A stretch of 64,000 bases of DNA, taken from NCBI GenBank assembly GCA_946800325.1, contig OX326958.1:70305264-70369263 (forward strand), written 5' to 3'. The translations under genes were made by a program, and so were the position numbers. This document shows positions 22,027 to 33,124 of the stretch, piece by piece. The notes below the pieces were generated by a model that made no database searches, was not told the origin of the DNA, and saw nothing but the letters and a program-made list of their open reading frames with translations. How positions within the stretch are numbered: position 1 is the first letter of the stretch; the number at the start of each line of letters is the position of its first letter. The DNA comes from Luzula sylvatica (lineage: Eukaryota; Streptophyta; Magnoliopsida; Poales; Juncaceae).

Positions 22027-23770
22027 GAACGAATTTGGGAAATTATGTATTTTGAAACCGAATTAACAGAAAATACAGTTTTTTTGGTAATTTCATCATG
22101 AATTATTGAATTTGAAGATTATCACATTGTAACTTTCTCATACTTTCTCCAAATGGCACGATCTTCATATCAAAATCTCTCGCCTCGACGAGAGGAATGC
22201 AGCCACGCATCCGAATTTCGAAAATTATGTATTTTGAGCCCGAATTAACAAAAAATACAGTTTTTTTTGGAATTTCATCTTGAATTATTGAATATGAAGA
22301 TTGTCCAATTGTAGGTTTCTCAATCTTTCTCCAAATGGCACGATTTTTATATCAAAATTGTTCGCCCCCGCGCGAGAAATACAGCCACGCGAACGAATTT
22401 GGGAAATTATGTTTTTTGAAACCGAATTAACAGAAAATACAGTTTTTTTGGTAATTTCATCATGAATTATTGAATTTGAAGATTATCACATTGTAACTTT
22501 CTCATACTTTCTCCAAATGGCACGATCTTCATATCAAAATCGCTCGCCTCGACGAGAGGAATGCACCATCGCGGCCGAATTTCGAAAATTATGTATTTTG
22601 AGCCCGAATTAACAAAAAATACAGTTTTTTTTGTAATTTCATCTTGAATTATTGAATATGAAGATTGTCCAATTGTAGGTTTCTGAATCTTTCTCCAAAT
22701 GGCACGATTTTTATATCAAAATTGCTCGCCCCCGCGCGAGAAATACAGCAACGCGAACGAATTTGGGAAATTATGTTTTTTGAAACCGAATTAACAGAAA
22801 ATACAGTTTTTTTGGTAATTTCATCATGAATTATTGAATTTGAAGATTATCACATTGTAACTTTCTCATACTTTCTCCAAATGGCACGATCTTCATATCA
22901 AAATCGCTCGACTCGACGAGAGAAATGCAGCATCGCGGCCGAATTTCGAAAATTATGTATTTTGAGCCCGAATTAACAAAAAATACAGTTTTTTTTGTAA
23001 TTTCATCTTGAATTATTGAATATGAAGATTGTCCAATTATAGGTTTCTCAATATTTCTCCAAATGGCACGATTTTTATATCAAAATCCCTCGCCCCGGCG
23101 AGAGAAATACAGCAGCGCGTACGAATTTGGGAAATTATGTATTTAGAAACCGAATTAACAGAAAATACAGTTTTTTTGGTAATTTCATTATGAATTATTG
23201 AATTTGAAGATTATCACATTGTAACTTTCTCATACTTTCTCCAAATGGCACGATCTTCATATCAAAATCGCTCGCCTCGACGAGAGGAATGCAGCAGCGC
23301 GGCCGAATTTCGAAAATTATGTATTTTGAGCCCGAATTAACAAAAAATATAGTTTTTTTTGTAATTTCATCTTGAATTATTGAATATGAAGATTGTCCAA
23401 TTGTAGGTTTCTCAATCTTTCTCCAAATGGCACGATTTTTATATCAAAATTGCTCGCCCCCGCGCGAGAAATACATTAACGCGAACGAATTTGGGAAATT
23501 ATGTTTTTTGAAACCGAATTAACAGAAAATACAGTTTTTTTGGTAATTTCATCATGAATTATTGAATTTGAAGATTATCACATTGTAACTTTCTCATACT
23601 TTCTCCAAATGGCACGATCTTCATATCAAAATCGCTCGCCTCGACGAGAGAAATGCAGCAGCGCGACCGAATTTCGAAAATTATGTACTTCGAGCCCGAA
23701 TAAACAAAAAATACAGTTTTTTTTGTAATTTCGTCTTGAATTATTGAATATGAAGATTGTCCAATTGTAG
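22027..23770. repeat. Segment duplicated at 4004 bp spacing, copy 2
   Basis: It repeats the markers of 18023-19842: accatcgcgg at 22565, ttctgaatc, atatttctcc, cattatg and cattaacgcg. Homology ends inside the B monomer starting at 23665, where that monomer switches to type A. Confidence 0.85.
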
Positions 23771-23846
23771 CTTTCTCATACTTTCTCCAAATGGCACGAT
23801 CTTGATATCAAAATCGCTCGCCTCGACGAGAGGAATGCAGCATCGC
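23665..23846 (+). repeat. Hybrid monomer B-to-A (second)
   Basis: B-type (gaccgaatttcg, gagcccgaataaac, cgtcttg, gtccaattgtag) up to 23770, then A-type (ctttctcatac, ctcgcctcgacgag). The switch can be placed to the base: gtag is B-like and the next c is A-like. Also has a private cttgatatc. It lies between A (23483) and B (23847). Confidence 0.95.
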
Positions 23847-26030
23847 GGCCGAATTTCGAAAATTATGTATTTTGAGCCCGAATTAACAAAAAATATTGTT
23901 TTTTTTGTATTTTCATCTTGAATTATTGAATATGAAGATTGTCCAATTGTAGGTTTCTCAATCTTTCTCCAAATGGGACGATTTTTATATCAAAATCGCT
24001 CGCCCCGGCGAGAGAAATACAGGAGCGCGAACGAATTTGGGAAATTATGTATTTTGAAACCGAATTAACAGAAAATACAGTTTTTTTGGTAATTTCATCA
24101 TGAATTATTGAATTTGAAGATTATCACATTGTAACTTTCTCATACTTTCTCCAAATGGCACGATCTTCATATCAAAATTGCTCGCCTCGACGAGAGGAAT
24201 GCAGCAAAGCGGCCGAATTTCGAAAATTATGTATTTTGAGCCCGAATTAACAAAAAATACAGTTTTTTTTGGAATTTCATCTTGAATTATTGAATATGAA
24301 GATTGTCCAATTGTAGGTTTCTCAATCTTTCTCCAAATGGCACGATTTTTATATCAAAAATGCTCGCCCCCGCGCGAGAAATACAGCCACGCGAACGAAT
24401 TTGGGAAATTATGTTTTTTGAAACCGAACTAACAGAAAATACAGTTTTTTTGGTAATTTCATCATGAATTATTGAATTTGAAGATTATCACATTGTAACT
24501 TTCTCATACTTTCTCCAAATGGCAAGATCTTCATATCAAAATCGCTCGCCTCGACGAGAGAAATGCAGCAGCGCGGACGAATTTCGAAAATTATGTATTT
24601 TGAGCACGAATTAACAAAAAATACAGTTTTTTTTGTAATTTCATCTTGAATTATTGAATATGAAGATTGTCCAATTGTAGGTTTCTCAATCTTTCTCCAA
24701 ATGGCACGATTTTTATATCAAAATTGCTCGCCCCCGCGCGAGAAATACAGCAACGCGAACGAATTTTGGAAATTATGTTTTTTGAAACCGAATTAACAGA
24801 AAATACAGTTTTTTTGGTAATTTCATCATGAATTATTGAATTTGAAGATTATCACATTGTAACTTTCTCATACTTTCTCCAAATGGCACGATCTTCATAT
24901 CAAAATCGCTCGCCTCGACGAGAGAAATGCAGCTACGCGGCCGAATTTCGAAAATTATGTATTTTGAGCCCGAATTAACAAAAAATACAATTTTTTTTGT
25001 AATTTCATCTTGAATTATTGAATATGAAGATTGTCCAATTGTAGGTTTCTCAATCTTTCTCCAAATGGCACGATTTTTATATCAAAATCGCTCGCCCCGG
25101 CGAGAGAAATACAGAAGCGCGAACGAATTTGGGAAATTATGTATTTTGAAACCGAATTAACAGAAAATACAGTTTTTTTGGTAATTTCATCATGAATTAT
25201 TGAATTTGAAGATTATCACATTGTAACTTTCTCATACTTTCTCCAAATGGCACGATCTTCATATCAAAATCGCTCGCCTCGACGAGAGAAATGCAGCTGC
25301 GCGACCGAATTTCGAAAATTATGTACTTTGAGCCCGAATAAACAAAAAATACAGTTTTTTTTGTAATTTCGTCTTGAATTATTGAATATGAAGATTGTCC
25401 AATTGTAGGTTTCTCAATCTTTCTCCAAATGGGACGATTTTTATATCAAAATCACTCGCCCCGGCGAGAGAAATACAGCAGCGCATACGAATTTGGGAAA
25501 TTATGTATTTTGAAACCGAATTAACAGAAAATACAGTTTTTTTGGTAATTTCATCATGAATTATTGAATTTGAAGATTATCACATTGTAACTTTCTCATA
25601 CTTTCTCCAAATGGCACGATCTTCATATCAAAATCGCTCGCCTCGACGAGAGAAATGCAGCCGCCCGGCCGAATTTCGAAAATTATGTATTTTGAGCCCG
25701 AATTAACAAACAATACAGTTTTTTTTGTAATTTCATCTTGAATTATGGAATATGAAGATTGTCCAATTGTAGGTTTCTCAATCTTTCTCCAAATAGCACG
25801 ATTTTTATATCAAAATTGCTCGCCCCCGCGCGAGAAATACAGCAACGTGAACGAATTTGGGAAATTATGTTTTTTGAAACCGAATTAACAGAAAATACAG
25901 TTTTTTTGGTAATTTCATCATGAATTATTGAATTTGAAGATTATCACATTGTAACTTTCTCATACTTTCTCCAAATGGCACGATCTTCATATCAAAATCG
26001 CTCGCCTCGACGAGAGAAATGCAGCCGCCC
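23847..26030. repeat. Mixed dimer block, 12 monomers
   Basis: Regular B/A alternation with individual variants: B monomers with aataaacaaaa (25303), B with aacaaacaatac and tatggaatatg (25667), and gcaagatc A (24393). No clear higher-order period. No gene or other element seen. Confidence 0.75.
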
Positions 26031-26210
26031 GGCCGAATTTCGAAAATTATGTATTTTGAGCCCGAATTAACAAACAATACATTTTTTTTTGTAATTTCAT
26101 CTTGAATTATGGAATATGAAGATTGTCCAATTGTAGGTTTCTCAATCTTTCTCACAAAAACGATTTTTATATCAAAATTGCTCGCCCCCGCGCGAGAAAT
26201 ACAGCAACGC
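26031..26210 (+). repeat. B monomer with rearranged conserved block (180 bp)
   Basis: Two bases shorter than normal. Instead of ctccaaatggcacgat it reads ctcacaaaaacgat at about 26151-26164, so the core of the shared block is lost. It otherwise nearly duplicates the B monomer at 25667 (shared aacaaacaatac and tatggaatatg). The change creates a GTG codon on the minus strand that opens the 76-codon frame seen there. Confidence 0.85.
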
Positions 26211-26938
26211 GAACGAATTTGGGAAATTATGTTTTTTGAAACCGAATTAACAGAAAATACAGTTTTTTTGGTAATTTCATCATGAATTATTGAATTTGAA
26301 GATTATCACATTGTAACTTTCTCATACTTTCTCCAAATAGCACGATCTTCATATCAAAATCGCTCGCCTCGACGAGAGAAATGCAGCTGCGCGGCCGAAT
26401 TTCGAAAATTATGTATTTTGAGCCCGAATTAACAAAAAATACAGTTTTTTTTGTAATTTCATCTTGAATTATTGAATATGAAGATTGTCCAATTGTAGGT
26501 TTGTCAATCTTTCTCCAAATGGCACGATTTTTATATCAAAATTGCTCGCCCCCGCGCGAGAAATACATTAACGCGAACGAATTTGGGAAATTATGTTTTT
26601 TGAAACCGAATTAACAGAAAATACAGTTTTTTTGGTAATTTCATCATGAATTATTGAATTTGAAGATTATCACATTGTAACTTTCTCATACTTTCTCCAA
26701 ATGGCACGATCTTCATATCAAAATCGCTCGCCTCGACGAGAGAAATGCACCAGCGCGACCGAATTTCGAAAATTATGTACTTTGAGCCCGAATAAACAAA
26801 AAATACAGTTTTTTTTGTAATTTCGTCTTGAATTATTGAATATGAAGATTGTCCAATTGTAGGTTTCTCAATCTTTCTCCAAATGGGACGATTTTTATAT
26901 CAAAATCACTCGCCCCGGCGAGAGAAATACAGCAGCGC

Positions 26939-27301
26939 GTACGAATTTGGGAAATTATGTATTTTGAAACCGAATTAACAGAAAATACAGTTTTTTTGGT
27001 AATTTCATCATGAATTATTGAATTTGAAGATTATCACATTGTAACTTTCTCATACTTTCTCCAAATGGCACGATCTTCATATCAAAATTGCTCGCCTCGA
27101 CGAGAGGAATTCGCACCGCGGCCGAATTTCGAAAATTATGTATTTTGAGCCCGAATTAACAAAAAATACAGTTTTTTTTGTAATTTCATCTTGAATTATT
27201 GAATATGAAGATTGTCCAATTGTAGGTTTCTCAATCTTTCTCCAAATGGGACGATTTTTATATCAAAATCACTCGCCCCGGCGAGAGAAATACAGCAGCG
27301 C
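26939..27301. repeat. 363-bp dimer with EcoRI-site variant, copy 1
   Basis: The A monomer ends gaggaattcgcaccgcgg in place of gaggaatgcagcaccgcgg, one base shorter, which creates GAATTC at 27107-27112. I see no difference between this dimer and the next one, so this looks like a very recent tandem duplication. Confidence 0.85.
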
Positions 27302-27664
27302 GTACGAATTTGGGAAATTATGTATTTTGAAACCGAATTAACAGAAAATACAGTTTTTTTGGTAATTTCATCATGAATTATTGAATTTGAAGATTATCAC
27401 ATTGTAACTTTCTCATACTTTCTCCAAATGGCACGATCTTCATATCAAAATTGCTCGCCTCGACGAGAGGAATTCGCACCGCGGCCGAATTTCGAAAATT
27501 ATGTATTTTGAGCCCGAATTAACAAAAAATACAGTTTTTTTTGTAATTTCATCTTGAATTATTGAATATGAAGATTGTCCAATTGTAGGTTTCTCAATCT
27601 TTCTCCAAATGGGACGATTTTTATATCAAAATCACTCGCCCCGGCGAGAGAAATACAGCAGCGC
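27302..27664. repeat. 363-bp dimer with EcoRI-site variant, copy 2
   Basis: Identical to the preceding dimer as far as I can see, with GAATTC at 27470-27475. The following A monomer at 27665 is different (tgaatccg, normal gaatgcagc). Confidence 0.85.
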
Positions 27665-27846
27665 GTACGAATTTGGGAAATTATGTATTTTGAATCCGAA
27701 TTAACAGAAAATACAGTTTTTTTGGTAATTTCATCATGAATTATTGAATTTGAAGATTATCACATTGTAACTTTCTCATACTTTCTCCAAATGGCACGAT
27801 CTTCATATCAAAATCGCTCGCCTCGACGAGAGGAATGCAGCAAAGC

Positions 27847-28028
27847 GGCCGAATTTCGAAAATTATGTACTTTGAGCCCGAATTAACAGAAAATACAGTT
27901 TTTTTGGTAATTTCATCATGAATTATTGAATTTGAAGATTATCACATTGTAACTTTCTCATACTTTCTCCAAATGGCAAGATCTTCATATCAAAATCGCT
28001 CGCCTCGACGAGAGAAATGCAGCAGCGC
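27847..28028 (+). repeat. Hybrid monomer B-to-A (third)
   Basis: B-type start (ggccgaatttcg, gtactttgagcccg) switching between 27880 and 27889 to A-type (aacagaaaat, seven T then gg, tcatcatg, gattatcac, gcaagatc). It lies between A (27665) and B (28029). This switch is the closest to the monomer start of the five hybrids. Confidence 0.95.
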
Positions 28029-30940
28029 GGACGAATTTCGAAAATTATGTATTTTGTGCCCGAATTAATAAAAAATACAGTTTTTTTTGTAATTTCATCT
28101 TGAATTATTGAATATGAAGATTGTCCAATTGTAGGTTTCTCAATCTTTCTCCAAATGGCACGATTTTTATATCAAAATTGCTCGCCCCCGCGCGAGAAAT
28201 GCAGCAACGCGAACGAATTTGGGAAATTATGTTTTTTGAAACCGAATTAACAGAAAATACAGTTTTTTTGGTAATTTCATCATGAATTATTGAATTTGAA
28301 GATTGTCACATTGTAACTTTCTCATACTTTCTCCAAATGGCACGATCTTCATATCAAAATCGCTCGCCTCGACGAGAGAAATGCAGCAGCGCGACCGAAT
28401 TTCGAAAATTATGTACGTTGAGCCCGAATAAACAAAAAATACAGTTTTTTTTGTAATTTCGTCTTGAATTATTGAATATGAAGATTGTCCAATTGTAGGT
28501 TTCTCAATCTTTCTCCAAATGGGACGATTTTTATATCAAAATCAGTCGCCCCGGCGAGAGAAATACAGCAGCGCGTACGAATTTGGGAAATTATGTATTT
28601 TGAAACCGAATTAACAGAAAATACAGTTTTTTTGGTAATTTCATCATGAATTATTGAATTTGAAGATTATCACATTGTAACTTTCTCATACTTTCTCCAA
28701 ATGGCACGATCTTCATATCAAAATTGCTCGCCTCGACGAGAGGAATGCAGCACCGCGGCCGAATTTCGAAAATTATGTATTTTGAGCCCGAATTAACAAA
28801 AAATACAGTTTTTTTTGTAATTTCATCTTGAATTATTGAATATGAAGATTGTCCAATTGTAGGTTTCTCAATCTTTCTCCAAATAGCACGATTTTTATAT
28901 CAAAATTGCTCGCCCCCGCGCGAGAAATACAGCAACGCGAACGAATTTGGGAAATTATGTTTTTTGAAACCGAATTAACAGAAAATACAGTTTTTTTGGT
29001 AATTTCATCATGAATTATTGAATTTGAAGATTATCACATTGTAACTTTCTCATACTTTCTCCAAATGGCACGATCTTCATATCAAAATCGCTCGCCTCGA
29101 CGAGAGGAATGCAGCAGCACGGCCGAATTTCGAAAATTATGTATTTTGAGCCCGAATTAACAAAAAATACAGTTTTTTTTGTAATTTCATCTTGAATTAT
29201 TGAATATGAAGATTGTCCAATTGTAGGTTTCTCAATGTTTCTCCAAATGGCACGATTTTTATATCAAAATCGCTCGCCCCGGCGAGAGAAATACATCAGC
29301 ATGAACGAATTTGGGAAATTATGTATTTTGAAACCGAATTAACAGAAAATACAGTTTTTTTGGTAATTTCATCATGAATTATTGAATTTGAAGATTATCA
29401 CATTGTAACATTCTCATACTTTCTCCAAATGGCACGATCTTCATATCAAAATCGCTCGCCTCGACGAGAGGAATGCAGCAGCGCGGCCGAATTTCGAAAA
29501 TTATGTATTTTGAGCCCGAATTAACAAAAAATACAGTTTTTTTTGTAATTTCATCTTGAATTATTGAATATGAAGATTGTCCAATTGTAGGTTTCTCAAT
29601 CTTTCTCCAAATGACACAATTTTTATATCAAAATCGCTCGCCCCGGCGAGAGAAATACAGCAGCGCGAACGAATTTGGGAAATTATGTATTTTGAAACCG
29701 AATTAACAGAAAATACTGTTTTTTTGGTAATTTCATCATGAATTATTGAATTTGAACATAATCACATTGTAACTTTCTCATACTTTCTCCAAATGGCACG
29801 ATCTTCATATCAAAATCGCTCGCCTCGACGAGAGGAATGCAGCAGCGCGGCCGAATTTCGAAAATTATGTATTTTGAGCCCGAATTAACACAAAATATAG
29901 TTTTTTTTGTAATTTCATCTTGAATTATTGAATATGAAGATTGTCCAATTGTAGGTTTCTCAATCTTTCTCCAAATGGCATGATTTTTATATCAAAATCG
30001 CTCGCCCCGGCGAGAGAAATACAGGAGCGCGAACGAATTTGGGAGATTATGTATTTTGAAACCGAATTAACAGAAAATACTGTTTTTTTGGTAATTTCAT
30101 CATGAATTATTGAATTTGAAGATTATCACATTGTAACTTTCTCATACTTTCTCCAAATGGCACGATCTTCATATCAAAATCGCTCGCCTCGACGAGAGGA
30201 ATGCAGCTACGCGGCCGAATTTCGAAAATTATGTATTTTGAGCCCGAATTAACAAAAAATACAGTTTTTTTTGTAATTTCATCTTGAATTATTGAATATG
30301 AAGATTGTCCAATTGTAGGTTTCTCAATCTTTCTCCAAATGACACGATTTTTATATCAAAATCGCTCGCCCTGGCGAGAGAAATACAGAAGCGCGAACGA
30401 ATTTGGGAAATTATGTATTTTGAACCCGAATTAACAGAAAATACAGTTTTTTTGGTAATTTCATCATGAATTATTGAATTTGAAGATTATCACATTGTAA
30501 CTTTCTCATACTTTCTCCAAATGGCACGATCTTCATATCAAAATCGCTCGCCTCGACGAGAGAAATGCAGCGGCGCGACCGAATTTCGAAAATTATGTAC
30601 TTTGAGCCCGAATAAACAAAAAATACAGTTTTTTTTGTAATTTCGTCTTGAATTATTGAATATGAAGATTGTCCAATTGTAGGTTTCTCAATCTTTCTCC
30701 AAATGGCACGATTTTTATATCAAAATCGCTCGCCCCGGCGAGAGAAATACAGAAGCGCGAACGAATTTGGGAAATTATGTATTTTGAACCCGAATTAACA
30801 GAAAATACAGTTTTTTTGGTAATTTCATCATGAATTATTGAATTTGAAGATTATCACATTGTAACTTTCTCATACTTTCTCCAAATGGCACGATCTTCAT
30901 ATCAAAATCGCTCGCCTCGACGAGAGAAATGCAGCAACGC
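28029..30940. repeat. Mixed dimer block, 16 monomers
   Basis: Exactly 16 x 182 bp with normal alternation. Private variants include gaagattgtcacattg (A at 28211, a small B-like patch in an A monomer), gaacataatcac (29755), tgacacaattt (29612), ggcatgattt (29979) and gggagattatg (30042). No higher-order order recognised and no gene seen. Confidence 0.75.
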
Positions 30941-33124
30941 GGACGAATTTCGAAAATTATGTATTTTGAGCCCGAATTAACAAAAAATACAGTTTTTTTT
31001 GTAATTTCATCTTGAATTATTGAATATGAAGATTGTCCAATTGTAGGTTTCTCAATCTTTCTCCAAATGGCACGATTTTTATATCAAAATTGCTCGCCCC
31101 CGCGCGAGAAATACAGCAACGCGAACGAATTTGGGAAATTATGTTATTTGAAACCGAATTAACAAAAAATAAAGTTTTTTTGGTAATTTCATCATGAATT
31201 ATTGAATTTGAAGATTATCACATTTTAACTTTCTCATACTTTCTCCAAATGGCACGATCTTCATATCAAAATCGCTCGCCTCGACGAGAGAAATGCAGCA
31301 GCCCGGCCGAATTTCGAAAATTATGTATTTTGAGCCCGAATTAACAAACAATACAGTTTTTTTTGTAATTTCATCTTGAATTATGGAATATGAAGATTGT
31401 CCCATTGTAGGTTTCTCAATCTTTCTCCAAATAGCACGATTTTTATATCAAAATTGATCGCCCCCGCGCGAGAAATATAGCCACGCGAACGAATTTGGGA
31501 AATTATGTTTTTTGAAACCGAATTAACAGAAAATACAGTTTTTTTGGTAATTTCATCATGAATTATTGAATTTGAAGATTATCACATTGTAACTTTCTCA
31601 TACTTTCTCCAAATGGCACGATCTTCATATCAAAATCGCTCGCCTCGACGAGAGAAATGCAGCAGCGCGGCCGAATTTCGAAAATTATGTATTTTGAGCC
31701 CGAATAAACAAAAAATACAGTTTTTTTTGTAATTTCATCTTGAATTATTGAATATGAAGATTGTCCAATTGTAGGTTTCTCAATCTTTCTCCAAATGGGA
31801 CGATTTTTATATCAAAATCACTCGCCTCGGCGAGAGAAATACAGCAGCGCGTACGAATTTGGGAAATTATGTATTTTGAAACCGAATTAACAGAAAATAC
31901 AGTTTTTTTGGTAATTTCATCATGAATTATTGAATTTGAAGATTATCACATTGTAACTTTCTCATACTTTCTCCAAATGGCACGATCTTCATATCAAAAT
32001 CGCTCGCCTCGACGAGAGGAATGTAGCAACGCGGCCGAATTTCGAAAATTATGTTTTTTGAGCCCGAATTAACAAAAAATACAGTTTTTTTTGTAACTTC
32101 ATCTTGAATTATTGAATATGAAGATTGTCCAATTGTAGGTTTCTCAATCTTTCTCCAAATGGCACGATTTTTATATCAAAATCACTCGCCCCGGCGAGAG
32201 AAATACAGCAGCGCGTACGAATTTGGGAAATTATGTATTTTGAAACCGAATTAACAGAAAATACAGTTTTTTTGGTAATTTCATCATGAATTATTGAATT
32301 TGAAGATCATCACATTGTAACTTTCTCATACTTTCTCCAAATGGTACGATCTTCATATCAAAATCGCTCGCCTCGACGAGAGGAATGCAGCAGCGTGGCC
32401 GAATTTCGAAAATTAAGTATTTTGAGCCCGAATTAACAAAAAATACAGTTTTTTTTGTAATTTCATCTTGAATTATTGAATATGAAGATTGTCCAATTGT
32501 AGGTTTCTCAATCTTTCTCCAAATGGCACGATTTTTATATCAAAATCGCTCGCCCCGGCGAGAGAAATACAGGAGCGCGAACGAATTTTGGAAATTATGT
32601 ATTTTGAAACCGAATTAACAGAAAATACAGTTTTTTTGGTAATTTCATCATGAATTATTGAATTTGAAGATTATCACATTGTAACTTTCTCATACTTTCT
32701 CCAAATGGCACGATCTTCATATCAAAATCGCTCGCCTCGACGAGAGGAATGCAGCTGCGCGGCCGAATTTCGAAAATTATGTATTTTGAGCCCGAATTAA
32801 CAAAAAATACAGTTTTTTTTGTAATTTCATCTTGAATTATTGAATATGAAGATTGTCCAATTGTAGGTTTCTCAATCTTCCTCCAAATGGCACGATTTTT
32901 ATATCAAAATCGCTCGCCCCGGCGAGAGAAATACAGAAGCGCGAACGAATTTGGGAAATTATGTATTTTGAAACCGAATTAACAGAAAATACAGTTTTTT
33001 TGGTAATTTCATCATGAATTATTGAATTTGAAGATTATCACATTGTAACTTTCTCATACTTTCTCCAAATGGCACGATCTTCATATCAAAATCGCTCGCC
33101 TCGACGAGAGAAATGCAGCAACGC
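30941..33124. repeat. Higher-order unit R, 6 dimers, copy 1 (2184 bp)
   Basis: Twelve monomers. Markers: ggacgaatttcg B at 30941, A with gttatttgaaacc at 31123, B with aacaaacaatac, tatggaatatg and gtcccattg at 31305, gatcgcccccgcgcgag, B with aataaacaaaa at 31669, gtaacttcatc at about 32095, gaagatcatcac and atggtacgat near 32310-32345. The following copy repeats these at 2184 bp. Confidence 0.88.

Noticed and set aside
17295..24028. Transposable element giving the 4004-bp repeated segment
   Set aside because: The segment contains only A and B monomers, has no terminal repeats or target duplications, and its spacing is exactly 22 monomers.
25925..26155. 76-codon open frame on the minus strand as a gene
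   Set aside because: It lies wholly within satellite monomers, spans an A-B boundary and starts at GTG created by a 2-bp rearrangement. Equivalent frames occur in most dimers without a start.
28211..28392. Sixth hybrid monomer, because gaagattgtcacattg looks B-like
   Set aside because: Only one base (gattg for gatta) is B-like and the flanks are A throughout; a point change or a tiny conversion patch explains it.
31199..31405. 68-codon open frame on the minus strand (near-identical copies at 33383-33589 and 42118-42324) as a conserved gene family
   Set aside because: Similarity is explained by tandem duplication of unit R; the ATG comes from one base change in the repeat (gtccaattg to gtcccattg). 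No sign of coding selection.
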